Origin: Bradyrhizobium sp. NDS-1
Lineage (GTDB): Bacteria > Pseudomonadota > Alphaproteobacteria > Rhizobiales > Xanthobacteraceae
NCBI RefSeq assembly: GCF_032918005.1
Contig: NZ_CP136628.1
Coordinates: forward strand, 1,039,501 to 1,103,500
Direction of reading: 5' to 3'
Length of the DNA stretch: 64,000 bases
Part shown: in pieces, positions 30,693 to 39,704 of the stretch
How the letters are laid out: each line of letters begins with the position of its first letter
Numbering within the stretch: position 1 is the first letter of the stretch
The notes under the pieces: generated by a model
What the model was told of the DNA's origin: nothing
The model's input: the letters and a program-made list of their open reading frames with translations, nothing else
Databases searched by the model: none
Position numbers and translations under genes: made by a program

Positions 30693-31916
30693 TCACCTTG
30701 CCGCGCCTTCCGTGAAGGCCGTCTCGATCACCTCGCCGAAAGGCTGCCAGGATCGGCCGTCGAACTGGACGAGCCGCATCTGCTTGATCGGCAGATAGTT
30801 GCTGGGCGAGGTGCTCATCCTGATGTTGGGCAGAGTAACGGAGGGCTGGTGATCCCTGAGGGAGGCCGCTTGACGCATGATGTTCTCGCGCGAAAAGTCG
30901 TCGCCGCATTGTCTCAGCACTTTCGACAGCGCTTCGGCCGCGGCGTAGCCGTAGACCGCCGCGCTGTTGTTGGTGCTTTCGACCTGGTGATACTTGTCCA
31001 TGAACGCGAACCATTCCTTCATGGCGGGATCGTCTTTCCAGGCAGGATCGCTTGGGTCTTTCAAGAAGGCCGCCGAGATCACGCCGGCTGAATTCTCGAG
31101 GCCCGCCGGCGCCATCGCATTGGCGATGGTGGCTGAGGCATCGTTGACGATGAAGACGGGGCGCCAATTCATTGATGCCGCCAGCTTGATCACCTTGGAG
31201 GCAGTCGACGGCACGCCCAGGAAGACGAAGATATCGGCGCCGGAGCGCTTGAGGATCGAGACATGCCCGTCGAGATGCTCGTCATTGATGTCGAACGCGA
31301 TGTCGACGAGGACATGGCGGTTGAGGTCGCCAAGCCCTTCCTGGATGCCCTTGTAGAGCATGCGGCCAAACTGGTCGTTCTGCCAGAGCACGACGATCTT
31401 CTTCCTGGGGTAATAGGCCTGGATGTAGTTGGCGTAGATGCGCCCTTCCGATCGTAACGAGGGCTGCCAGCCCATGGTCCAGGGAAAAGCGCTTGGCTGG
31501 CTCAGCTCCTCGTCGCCAGAGGCGACGAACAGCTGCGGGATCTTCTTCTCGTTCAGGTACCAGCGCGTGGCGAGATTGCCGGGCGTGCCGAATGATCCGA
31601 ACATCAGATGCACGTCGTCGGTTTCGACCAGCTTGCGCGTCAGCTCCAGGGCGGTTGCCGGATCAGAATTGTCGTCGCGCGAGATGAAGCGGATCTTGCG
31701 ACCGTTGATGCCGCCACGCGCGTTGACCATGTCGAAATAGGCGGCCTCTGCCTGGCCGATGGCACCGAATTCCGAGAGCGGTCCCGAATACGGCATGACG
31801 TTGCCGATGCGGATTTCCTTGTCGGTGGTGGGTTGCTCCGCGCGCTGCAGGGACATCGCTCCCAGCGATGTCGAGGCAACGACCAGAACGAACAGCAATC
31901 TGCCGGTGACGCGCAT
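30693..31916 (-). CDS. Branched-chain amino-acid-type ABC substrate-binding protein (orphan)
   Basis: The 407-residue exported protein has a signal peptide (LLFVLVVASTSLGAMSLQRA) and a type I periplasmic binding fold (IRIGNVMPYSGPLSEFGAIGQ, ARGGINGRKIRFISRDDNSD, HLMFGSFGTPGNLATRWYLNEKKIPQLFVASGDEE). This is the LivJ/UrtA class for amino acids, amides or urea; no transport partners are near. The ATG at 31916 follows AAGGTG. It is enclosed by two direct repeats (30496-30680 and 32095-32292). Confidence 0.88.
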   Translation of the reverse strand: MRVTGRLLFVLVVASTSLGAMSLQRAEQPTTDKEIRIGNVMPYSGPLSEFGAIGQAEAAYFDMVNARGGINGRKIRFISRDDNSDPATALELTRKLVETDDVHLMFGSFGTPGNLATRWYLNEKKIPQLFVASGDEELSQPSAFPWTMGWQPSLRSEGRIYANYIQAYYPRKKIVVLWQNDQFGRMLYKGIQEGLGDLNRHVLVDIAFDINDEHLDGHVSILKRSGADIFVFLGVPSTASKVIKLAASMNWRPVFIVNDASATIANAMAPAGLENSAGVISAAFLKDPSDPAWKDDPAMKEWFAFMDKYHQVESTNNSAAVYGYAAAEALSKVLRQCGDDFSRENIMRQAASLRDHQPSVTLPNIRMSTSPSNYLPIKQMRLVQFDGRSWQPFGEVIETAFTEGAAR

Positions 31917-32094
31917 GCTCGACACCTTGTCGTTGGCCCCCAACGAGGTCGGCTCATTCCGCACCTAGGGGAGTTGATCTACGTCAAGCGTTTGGCGATC
32001 GTGTGGCTTGGCGGCACTTCAGCGAGCGCATCTGTGGACGAATGAAATGGCAGGCACGTTGACGGGCCGTTGCGACGGTTTGCGTACGGAGCGC

Positions 32095-32292
32095 TTCTCT
32101 GATCGAGAGAGTCCCCGTGCGGTACCCCTCTCCCTAACCCTCCCCCGCAAGGGGGAGGGAACACACCGTGCGCGTGCGCGGTGATTCACCAAGCACTTCG
32201 ATGAGCCGCAGTGCAACCGCGCACTCCGGTGCGCTCCTTCTCCCTTGCGGGGGAGGGCGGGGGAGAGGGATGGCCCAGCAAATGGTGTAAGT
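32095..32292. repeat. Long palindromic repeat, family D, copy 2
   Basis: Same layout as 30496-30680: TCTGATCGAGAGAGTCCCC, then CCCCTCTCCCTAACCCTCCC at the left end and GGGGGAGGGCGGGGGAGAGG at the right. It is in the same orientation, with starts 1599 bp apart. Confidence 0.8.
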
Positions 32293-32314
32293 GGTCGATA
32301 TTGAGTAGCCCCCG

Positions 32315-33244
32315 CTACGGCAGCCCCCGCGCCTCCAGCTGACGCACCAGCAGCAGCGTCGGCTCGGCGAGGCTGTCGCCGGAGCCGTCGAGGCCGAAGG
32401 CGCTGGCGATGCCGTCGCGGCTGCGCAGCAGCGCGCTGCGCGGACAATGGCCGGCGCCGCAGAGTGTCTTCTTCAGCGTCTCGCCCTGCGCCACGGTTCC
32501 CGCGGAATCGTCCGCGGCCCAGGCCAGCACGATTGGCACGTCGACATTGAGGATGCCGGGGAAGACCGAGCGGCTGTTATATTGGCTGGCGTCGGTGCCG
32601 AGATAGGCCTTCTCGCTGTCGCTGGCGTCCTTGCCGGCGCGGTAGATGCCGGACACCAGCACGACGGCGGCGACATCGGCGCGATCGGTCTGAAACTCGG
32701 GATGCGACAGCAGGGTCGCGACATGAAAGGCGCCGGCGCCGTAACCGACTGCGACGATCTCGCGGGCGTCGCCGTTGAACAGGTCGATATTGCCGTGAAC
32801 CCAGGACAGCGCCGCCGCCACGTCGGTCGCTCCCATCGGCCAGGTCGCTGCGGGAGCGAGGCGATAGTTGACGCGGACCCCGATCATGTCGTTGCGCGCG
32901 GCGAAGCACATGGCCTGGTCCTGGACCTGGCGCGACAGTTCCGGCGCGGCGCGGTCGCCGGCAAAAGTGTCGCCGACCACGAACAGCAGCACCGGCCGCG
33001 GCGTATCCGCCTTGGTCTCGCTGGTGGCGACGTCGAGCACGTGGGCCTCGCTCTCGCCGTAGCGCAGGCCGCGCGAGAAGGTGACCCGCTCGCATAGCCG
33101 CGCGGTGCCGCCGGCGGTGGTGTCGGAATCGGTGAGGCCCACTTGCATGAGATCGGACGGCGGCGAGAGCCGGGCCGGCACAGGTCCATGCGCGGAGGCT
33201 GTGGTCATGGTCAGAAGCAGGAAAAATGTCAGATAATTCTTCAT
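32315..33244 (-). CDS. Exported alpha/beta-hydrolase-fold protein, probable pseudo-esterase
   Basis: The 309-residue protein has a signal peptide (LTFFLLLTMTTASA) and the carboxylesterase/BD-FAE fold (VRVNYRLAPAATWP, LSWVHGNIDLFNGDAREIVAVG). The nucleophile position of the GxSxG elbow is Gly169 (GYGAG), and the HGG oxyanion motif is replaced by VVGDTFAGD, so the classical serine-hydrolase mechanism should not work. The acidic residue of the triad survives in LAWAADDSAG. It may be a binding protein or use other chemistry. I chose the start at 33244 (MKNYLTFF). Confidence 0.82.
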   Translation of the reverse strand: MKNYLTFFLLLTMTTASAHGPVPARLSPPSDLMQVGLTDSDTTAGGTARLCERVTFSRGLRYGESEAHVLDVATSETKADTPRPVLLFVVGDTFAGDRAAPELSRQVQDQAMCFAARNDMIGVRVNYRLAPAATWPMGATDVAAALSWVHGNIDLFNGDAREIVAVGYGAGAFHVATLLSHPEFQTDRADVAAVVLVSGIYRAGKDASDSEKAYLGTDASQYNSRSVFPGILNVDVPIVLAWAADDSAGTVAQGETLKKTLCGAGHCPRSALLRSRDGIASAFGLDGSGDSLAEPTLLLVRQLEARGLP

Positions 33245-33484
33245 GGTGATGTCGGCCTTGCGGGTCTCATACTGGCTCGCAGATATGGCCCGTCTTTTCA
33301 ATTCGTCTCATTAGTTGGCTGGCCTTGAGGCGAATTCACGGCACCCTTGGCGGGCAAGCGGCTGGCGCGGAACGGCGGCCGGTGCGGCAAGCCGCCGCGT
33401 TTGGAAGGCACCTCCGAAGGCCCGGGACGCTTGCGCTCTACTGTGCATGGGGTTGTTTTCGCATTTTTTGTTTTGGACGACCGG

Positions 33485-34054
33485 TCAGGCCCGCTTCATC
33501 GTCCGGAACGTAATGGAATAGCGGCGCGCCTCGACCGGCGGGATGCTGTGCTCCCATTGCGAACGCGCCTCGCCGTCCATCATGTACAGCGAGCGCGGCA
33601 GGGCTTCGAGCGTGTGGCGCTCCCATCGCTCACCACAGCGGCGGCGGAAACGGAACTTGCAGGGCGCGCCGAGCGATAGGCCAAGAACCTTGTCGAAATG
33701 CGGCTTGTCGCGGTGCCAGCCGATGCCGACGCCGACCTCATATTCGGTGCAGAGCACCTGCCGGACGCTGGCCTCCGGCAGCCCCGCCCATTGCTCGACC
33801 TGGCGCACGACAGGTGTCACCCAGGCCGGGATCGGCTCCGCCTCGGCCAGCCGCTGCAGCGAATAGTCGTAGCGATAGCCGAACGAGGCCACCCGGCGGT
33901 TGCCCTCGAACGCGCCGAACTGGAAGCGCTGGAGCGGCAATGCTGCGATGCGGCCGATCAATTCCTGCTCGAGGGCGGGATCGATAAAATTGTCCGCATG
34001 GCGAAGCCCGGCAGGCCCCGCCAGCGGTTCGGCGAACAAGCCCAACTGCGTCAT
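33485..34054 (-). CDS. AlkB-like 2-oxoglutarate/Fe(II) dioxygenase
   Basis: The 189-residue protein matches the AlkB repair family, which removes alkyl groups from damaged bases by oxidative demethylation. The iron ligands are seen in GWHRDKPHFD (His, Asp) and WEHSIPP (His), and the 2-oxoglutarate-binding Arg in RRYSITFR. The start is uncertain: 34054 (MTQLGLF) has GAGGA directly adjacent, and 34063 is an alternative. It is divergent from the tiny membrane-protein gene. Confidence 0.85.
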   Translation of the reverse strand: MTQLGLFAEPLAGPAGLRHADNFIDPALEQELIGRIAALPLQRFQFGAFEGNRRVASFGYRYDYSLQRLAEAEPIPAWVTPVVRQVEQWAGLPEASVRQVLCTEYEVGVGIGWHRDKPHFDKVLGLSLGAPCKFRFRRRCGERWERHTLEALPRSLYMMDGEARSQWEHSIPPVEARRYSITFRTMKRA

Positions 34055-34133
34055 TCCTCGCATTTCCGTGACGGAACCTTTTGTGCCCCCAAGCGACTTA
34101 CATAGGACGCGGGAAGTAACGTGCGAGGCCGTC

Positions 34134-34274
34134 ATGGCACAGAAGCATACCGCCGATCCGGCAGAGATCATGCGGGCGACCGGTCATCCCGAGCTGGAAT
34201 ATGCCGCCGGCTGGACCATCGCCGGCCTGGTCACCATCGGCACCATCGTCGCCGCCTGGGTCTTCGCGATCTAG
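34134..34274 (+). CDS. Small single-helix membrane protein (46 aa)
   Basis: The 46-residue protein (MAQKHTADPAEIMRATGHPE...) ends in one hydrophobic helix (about 26-45), so it is an inner-membrane protein with its N-terminus in the cytoplasm. GAGG lies seven bases before the ATG. The TAG stop (34272-34274) overlaps the TAG of the opposite histidine kinase gene in the tetramer CTAG. No family recognised. Confidence 0.6.
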   Translation: MAQKHTADPAEIMRATGHPELEYAAGWTIAGLVTIGTIVAAWVFAI

Positions 34275-35857
34275 GCGACGGGAAACTGGAGCTCGAAGGC
34301 GGCGCCGTCGTCGGTCGGCTTGAGCCTGATCGAGCCGCCATGGCTCGCCATCACCGCACGCGCGATCGCAAGCCCCATCCCGGTCCCGCCCTGGTCGCGG
34401 CGGGTGGTGAAGAACGCGTCGAAAATCCTGTCGCGGTTCGGCGCCGAGATCGGCTCGCCGTCATTGCTCACGGTCAGACGCAAGCTCGTGCGCTCGAAGG
34501 CCGCCTCCAGCCTGATTGACCGCGCCTTGTGCCGCATCGCGTTGTCGGCGAGATGCGACAGCACGATCAGCGCCTTTTCGCCGGACATGCCGATGGGCCG
34601 GTCGAGACTGCCGCTGGCCGAGATATCGCTTGTCGGAAACCGGCTCCTCAGGTCGGCGATCACCGGCGCGAGCTCCGTGCGCTCGTTCTGCGGCAGGCTT
34701 TCGGCACGGGCCAGTTCCCGCAGCCGCTGCGCCATCGCCTCCAGCCGCTGCGTGTCGGACAGGATGTTGGCGATGAACGTGTTCTGCTCGGCCGGCGTCA
34801 GGCCCTCGGATTTGCCTTGAACCGAATCCTGCAACAACTCGGCCGCGCCCTTGATCGACGTCAGCGGCGATTTCAGCTCGTGGGTGAGGTGGGCCGAGAA
34901 CGTCGCGATGTAGTCCGAGCGCCGCGCGAGTTGCTCGGCCATGCCGAGGAAGCTGTGCGAGAGCTGGGCAAACTCGCGCGTGCCGTAATGGCGGAGCGGC
35001 TTGAATGCCTCGCGGTCGCCCCGGCCGATTCGAGCGGCCCGGTCGATCAGCTCGCGCATCGGCAGCGTGATGGTGCGTGAGAACACCAGGCCGATCGCGA
35101 TGGTGCCGAGGATGACGGCCAGCCCCGCCAGCACGAACTTGGCCCGCTCCTGGTAGAGATGATCGAAAATGTTACTCGGCGTCCGCGTGGTGTAGATCAC
35201 GCCGGCGACGCGGTTGTTGACGATGACGGGCATGGCCGAGAACACGTGCATGCCGAGGCCTCGGCTGAAGGAATAGATCGGCGGCGGCGGCTTGTCCGGC
35301 ACGCGGTTGCGCAAGGTGGCGCGGTACTGCCCGTGCAGCGCGTCCGCGACTTCCTCGATATGGGCGAGCGACTGCCCGACCTCCTGCCGCCCGGCGATCA
35401 CCACGCCTTGCGGATCGAGGATGCGAAAGCCCGCCAGCGTCACCTTCTGGGTCTCGCGGATGATCGGCGTCAGTCTTGCGCCGATCTCGACATAGGCAGG
35501 CTGCGCGGGCTGGGGGGCTGCTTGCGCATCCGGACGCCGCCGCAGCAGGTCGTTGGCCGTGAGATCGAGCGCGGGACGGATCGGGGTGACCTGATCGCCG
35601 GGGTCGGGCAGAACGCCCGGCGGCACCTCGGCGCCGAGCGCGAGGCCGCTGTCGAGCCTCGTCGTGACCTCCTGTGCATAGATCGTCGCCAGCACGCGGC
35701 TCTGCGCGATCAGCTCGGCCTGAGTCTGGCGGATGAGCTGGTTGTCGTAGAGGCGGAAGAAGAACAGGCCGACCAGCGGCAGCACGGCGACGGTCGCCAG
35801 CACCGTGAAGATCACGAGCCCCAGCGACGGCCGCCATTTGTCGGGGGCCGCCCTCAT
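34271..35857 (-). CDS. Sensor histidine kinase, CreC-like
   Basis: The 528-residue protein has two membrane helices (about 13-33 and 260-282), a periplasmic sensor domain between them, a HAMP segment, a HisKA domain with the phospho-acceptor His in FSAHLTHELKSPLTSIKGAAELLQ, and an ATPase domain (SHLADNAMRH N-box, GTGMGLAIARAVMASHGG). The layout and phospho-site resemble CreC. The start codon overlaps the response regulator's stop by four bases (ATGA), so both are in one operon. The signal is unknown. Confidence 0.9.
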   Translation of the reverse strand: MRAAPDKWRPSLGLVIFTVLATVAVLPLVGLFFFRLYDNQLIRQTQAELIAQSRVLATIYAQEVTTRLDSGLALGAEVPPGVLPDPGDQVTPIRPALDLTANDLLRRRPDAQAAPQPAQPAYVEIGARLTPIIRETQKVTLAGFRILDPQGVVIAGRQEVGQSLAHIEEVADALHGQYRATLRNRVPDKPPPPIYSFSRGLGMHVFSAMPVIVNNRVAGVIYTTRTPSNIFDHLYQERAKFVLAGLAVILGTIAIGLVFSRTITLPMRELIDRAARIGRGDREAFKPLRHYGTREFAQLSHSFLGMAEQLARRSDYIATFSAHLTHELKSPLTSIKGAAELLQDSVQGKSEGLTPAEQNTFIANILSDTQRLEAMAQRLRELARAESLPQNERTELAPVIADLRSRFPTSDISASGSLDRPIGMSGEKALIVLSHLADNAMRHKARSIRLEAAFERTSLRLTVSNDGEPISAPNRDRIFDAFFTTRRDQGGTGMGLAIARAVMASHGGSIRLKPTDDGAAFELQFPVA

Positions 35858-36558
35858 GCCTCTGTCTCGCAGCGGCCGAGCTTGAAGCCGACGCCGTGGA
35901 TGGTTTCGATGACGTTCTCGCAATTTTGCGCCGCAAGCTTGGCGCGGATGTTGCGGATGTGGCTGTCGATGGTGCGATCGGAGACCTGGATGTTGAGCTG
36001 ATAAGCTGCCCGCATCAGCTGCTCGCGGTTGAACACCGAGGTCGGCCGGGTCAGGAACGCGCGCAGAATGCCGAACTCGATCGCGGTGAGTTTCAGCGGC
36101 GTGCCTGCAAACGTCGCGACATGCTGATCGGGATCGAGCAGCAGGCCGCCTTGGGCAAGCGCGGTGGGTCCAGCCTTGACCTCGCCATTGCGCGGGCTGA
36201 GGCGGCGCAGGATGACGTTGACCCGCGCGACCAGCTCGCGCGGGCTGAACGGCTTCGTCACGTAGTCATCGCCGCCGATCTCGAGGCCGAGGATACGATC
36301 GATCTCCTCGTCGCGCGCCGACAGGAACAGGATCGGAACGTCGGAGCCCTTGCGGATCTCGCGGCAGACGTCGAGCCCGTCGAACTCAGGCATGCCGATG
36401 TCGAGCACGATCAGATCGGGCTTGTCGGCGGCGACGCGGGCGAGCGCCTCCCTGCCGTCGCGCGCCTCGATCACGTCCATGCCCGCCTTCTTCAGGGCGA
36501 CCCGGATGACCTCGCGGATATGGCCTTCGTCGTCGACGATGAGAATGCGATGCGCCAA
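35854..36558 (-). CDS. OmpR/CreB-type response regulator
   Basis: The 234-residue protein has a receiver domain (phospho-acceptor Asp in LIVLDIGMPEFDG, Lys in YVTKPFSP) and a C-terminal winged-helix domain (SVFNREQLMRAAYQLNIQVSDRTIDSHIRNIRAKL). It binds DNA when phosphorylated by the kinase encoded next to it. It lies 18 bp downstream of the membrane-protein gene and overlaps the kinase gene, so the three are one operon. Confidence 0.93.
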   Translation of the reverse strand: MAHRILIVDDEGHIREVIRVALKKAGMDVIEARDGREALARVAADKPDLIVLDIGMPEFDGLDVCREIRKGSDVPILFLSARDEEIDRILGLEIGGDDYVTKPFSPRELVARVNVILRRLSPRNGEVKAGPTALAQGGLLLDPDQHVATFAGTPLKLTAIEFGILRAFLTRPTSVFNREQLMRAAYQLNIQVSDRTIDSHIRNIRAKLAAQNCENVIETIHGVGFKLGRCETEA

Positions 36559-36576
36559 GAAACTCTCCGCTGCCCG

Positions 36577-38073
36577 TCAGCCCGCCGGCTGGTTCGTCGC
36601 CTGCGTATCCAGCCTGTGCCGGAGCCGCCAGTTGCGAAACCCCCAGCTTCGCCAAGCCAGGTCCTGACGCTGCTGTTCTACAAGGCGGTCGCGGCGTGGC
36701 ACAAGGTAGCCCTCTCCGGCGGCAGGTCGCAGCGCGATCGCCTTGTCGATGGCAGGCAGCGCCTGCGGGCCGAGCGTCAGGAGATAGTCGATGTCGATCT
36801 GCACGCCTTTCCCCGATGCTTCCCGGCTGTGGGCGACATTGTAGTCGGCGATGAGGGCGTCGAAGTTCACGAGCGAGCTACCATAGAGTACGATCGCGAG
36901 CGCGATCAGATTGGCGCCCACGAGCCAGCGGTTGGGCCGGTTGAGAGCGATGCGGGCCATGATCAGGATCAATCCCAGCGCCACCAGCCCCATCCAGATG
37001 AAGGCCGCGATGCGCCAGTAGGTCAGCATGTAGATGTCGACGTAAAGATCGAGCCGAAGGATGGACGAGGCGACCAGCAGCACGTTCTGTCCGACCCAAA
37101 GATAGACCAGCGCCCGAATCACCCTCGACTTCTCGGCCGGTCCGCCCGGCCGCATCGCCACCAGCACGAAGGCCGCGGCGAGCAGGGCGGTTACGATCAG
37201 CGGGTAGGCGCCGCGATGGGCGTAGGCCGCATAGGTCATGTTGGCGGGCAGCGCCGCGTGCCCCCAGAGATAGATGCCGTCGAGAATCGACTGCGCCGCG
37301 AACAGCAGATTGAACAGGATCAGCGAGCGCAGAATGGCGGCGGGGCCCAGAAATTCCGGCGAGACGAAGGGCGGAAGCGGGGGCGGCTCTACGGCACCGG
37401 CTTCGCTGGCGATGGCAACCTTCTTGCGCCGCCAGCGCACATGGATGAAGGGCCAGACCAGCGCGAGCATGGCGGTCCAGAACAGCACGCGCGGGACGCT
37501 GACATATTCGAAGATACGTTTTGGATTGAGCAGGGACAGCCATTGCTCGATGACCGGATTGGCCGCTGCGAACAACGCGACGAAGACGGCGCTCAGCGCT
37601 GCCGGCAGCAGCCACAGCGCGATGCCGCGCGTGAACGCCGACATGTTGAAGATCTGGAGCGCGTCGGGAAAGAACCTGAAGGGACCGAGCAGGACGAAGT
37701 TGCGGAGTGCGCGGGCACGCTCGGCGAGACCGGTCGTTTCCGGATTGGTCGCGAGCAGCAGGGCCATGAGCAGCGCCGCGACGAGGATCAGGAACGACAG
37801 CGTGTTGAGCTCCTCGATAACAGGTACGAGACCGGCGACCAGAATGGCCACGCCTGTCATCGCACGCCGCAGATCCAGAGCCGCATGATTGAACAGCACC
37901 GACACGCCAACGATCGCGACCGCAAAGAGCGTCAGCGACAGGCCGATGCGTTCGCCGTAGAACAGCCAGTCGGCCAGTGCGGCCAGCGCCAGCGCGAGAC
38001 CGAGCTTGGCCGGAACGGCGGGATCCCTGATCGGCTGGAGGTCCGCTGCGATCGTCGAAGCAAGGCTCGTCAT
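36577..38073 (-). CDS. DUF4173-like polytopic membrane protein
   Basis: The 498-residue protein has about 10-12 membrane helices and the general layout of DUF4173 proteins (FFPDALQIFNMSAFTRGIALWLLPAALS, RRKKVAIASEAGAVEPPPLPPFVSPEF loop, YWRIAAFIWMGLVALGLILIMARIALNRPNRW). Function unknown; it probably works with, or is sensed by, the CreBC-like two-component system encoded 18 bp downstream. The start at 38073 (MTSLAST) follows AAAGG; an ATG at 38106 is an alternative. Confidence 0.8.
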   Translation of the reverse strand: MTSLASTIAADLQPIRDPAVPAKLGLALALAALADWLFYGERIGLSLTLFAVAIVGVSVLFNHAALDLRRAMTGVAILVAGLVPVIEELNTLSFLILVAALLMALLLATNPETTGLAERARALRNFVLLGPFRFFPDALQIFNMSAFTRGIALWLLPAALSAVFVALFAAANPVIEQWLSLLNPKRIFEYVSVPRVLFWTAMLALVWPFIHVRWRRKKVAIASEAGAVEPPPLPPFVSPEFLGPAAILRSLILFNLLFAAQSILDGIYLWGHAALPANMTYAAYAHRGAYPLIVTALLAAAFVLVAMRPGGPAEKSRVIRALVYLWVGQNVLLVASSILRLDLYVDIYMLTYWRIAAFIWMGLVALGLILIMARIALNRPNRWLVGANLIALAIVLYGSSLVNFDALIADYNVAHSREASGKGVQIDIDYLLTLGPQALPAIDKAIALRPAAGEGYLVPRRDRLVEQQRQDLAWRSWGFRNWRLRHRLDTQATNQPAG

Positions 38074-38262
38074 GTCCAAAAGACCTTTCGTGATATGTGG
38101 CATCACGAAGTCTGAAGGGTGCTTGTGCAGAAGCCGGGATCAACGTCTGCATGGTTTCAGGAGTCTTCTGCAGATTTCGTGCAGACGGCCTCTTGCCTCT
38201 CGCCCGGCGCAAATTGCTTTGATAGGTGCGAAGCATTCGCCACTCCCAGCACGTGATGCATC

Positions 38263-39606
38263 ATGCAATTGCTCCGCAATATCGGCCTCATTCTGCTCTG
38301 GCTTGCCGCGCCTGTCGTCGCGTTCGCGGCTGCGAACAAGAACGATCCCTATCTGTTGACATTGCGCGGCGCCGGAAACATCGCGCTTGTCGTCGCAAGC
38401 ATCGTGATCGTCATCCTCCTGCTGCGCAGCGGGCGTTGGCGCACCGTCGCGGGCAAGCTGCTCGTCATGCTCTGGTGCCTGCCGCCGGTCCTGATGTCGG
38501 CGGCGCATCTGAAGTTCGAGCTGCGAAAGAGCGATGTCCTCGGCGTCAGCGCGGCGGAAGCGCGTCAGCTCGGACCGCACTTCATGGTCGGCTATTCCTC
38601 GTTTCCCGAGGTGGCGCGCCTTGCCGGGCAGGGATTGATTGGCGGCGTCTATGTCACCCGGCACAACATCCGCGGCCGGACCGTCGAGACGCTGCGCGCC
38701 GAGATCGCGGCGCTCCAGGACATCAGGCGCGCCGCCGGCTTGCCGCCGCTGGTCGTCGCGGCCGACCAGGAGGGCGGCATCGTCGGTCATCTCGCACCGC
38801 CACTGACCAAGGTGCCGGCGCTGGCGACGCTCGCCGAACTCGGTCCAGACGACCAGCAGGCCAAGGCCGAAGAGTTCGGCCGGATCCATGGCCGCGAACT
38901 CGCGGACCTCGGCGTCAACCTCAATCTCGCCCCGGTGGTCGACCTCAAGCCGCCGGCGCGGCGCAACCGGCTCGATTTCCACACGCTGATCGGGCAGCGC
39001 GCGATCGCGACCGATCCGGCTGTCGTCAGCACGATCGCGAGCGCCTATGTGCGCGGGCTGGAGCAGTCAGGCGTCGGTGCCACGCTCAAGCACTTTCCGG
39101 GCATCGGCCGGGTGCGTGCCGACACACATCATTTCAGCGCCAATCTCGACACGCCGGTGAAGGAGCTGGAGGCATCCGACTGGCTCCCGTTCCGCGGCCT
39201 GCTGGCGCATTCGCGCAGCGCGCTCATGGTCGGCCATGTCACGCTCACCGCCGTCGATCCCGATCGCGCCGCATCGCATTCGAAACGCGTCGTCCAGGGC
39301 ATCCTCCGCGAGACGTGGGGTTACCAGGGGGTGGTGATGACCGACGACCTCGTGATGGGCGCGATCTACCAGAACGACGTCTGCAAGGCGGTGGTCGAGG
39401 CGATCAATGCCGGCGTCGACCTGCTGCTGGTCGCCTATGACGGCACGCAGTTCTATCGCGTCTTCGCCTGCGCCCTTGACGGGGCGCGGCAAGGCAGGCT
39501 CGACGCAGCCATGCTGCGCGCGAGCGCGGCGCGGCTGGAGCGGGGTTTCTCGCTCGAGCAGGCGCGCGCAGCGTCAGGTGTGCTCCGCCTCGTCGACAGG
39601 AACTAA
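38263..39606 (+). CDS. Membrane-anchored glycoside hydrolase family 3 (NagZ-like)
   Basis: The 447-residue protein has two N-terminal hydrophobic segments (about 5-22 and 36-55) before a GH3 TIM barrel. KHFPGIGRVRADTHH is the NagZ substrate/acid-base loop and Asp361 in VVMTDDLVMG is the nucleophile, so activity toward N-acetylglucosamine-type linkages (cell-wall fragments) is plausible. Ordinary NagZ is cytoplasmic and shorter (about 340 aa); the membrane anchor suggests a periplasmic location. It is divergent from the DUF4173 operon. Confidence 0.85.
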   Translation: MQLLRNIGLILLWLAAPVVAFAAANKNDPYLLTLRGAGNIALVVASIVIVILLLRSGRWRTVAGKLLVMLWCLPPVLMSAAHLKFELRKSDVLGVSAAEARQLGPHFMVGYSSFPEVARLAGQGLIGGVYVTRHNIRGRTVETLRAEIAALQDIRRAAGLPPLVVAADQEGGIVGHLAPPLTKVPALATLAELGPDDQQAKAEEFGRIHGRELADLGVNLNLAPVVDLKPPARRNRLDFHTLIGQRAIATDPAVVSTIASAYVRGLEQSGVGATLKHFPGIGRVRADTHHFSANLDTPVKELEASDWLPFRGLLAHSRSALMVGHVTLTAVDPDRAASHSKRVVQGILRETWGYQGVVMTDDLVMGAIYQNDVCKAVVEAINAGVDLLLVAYDGTQFYRVFACALDGARQGRLDAAMLRASAARLERGFSLEQARAASGVLRLVDRN

Positions 39607-39655
39607 AGCGCGATGCAATCAGTATGAATCGTCACCGCGCTTTATGTTGTTGCTT

Positions 39656-39704
39656 AGGCATGATCTTTTCGGAAAACCGCTGCGCACTTTTCCGGATCAT
39701 GCCT
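39656..39704. repeat. Interspersed palindromic repeat, family C, copy 2
   Basis: A 49-bp element with ends AGGCATGATC and GATCATGCCT. It matches, in reverse, the half copy at 17982-18020. It overlaps the end of the peptide-binding protein gene at 39704. Confidence 0.75.
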
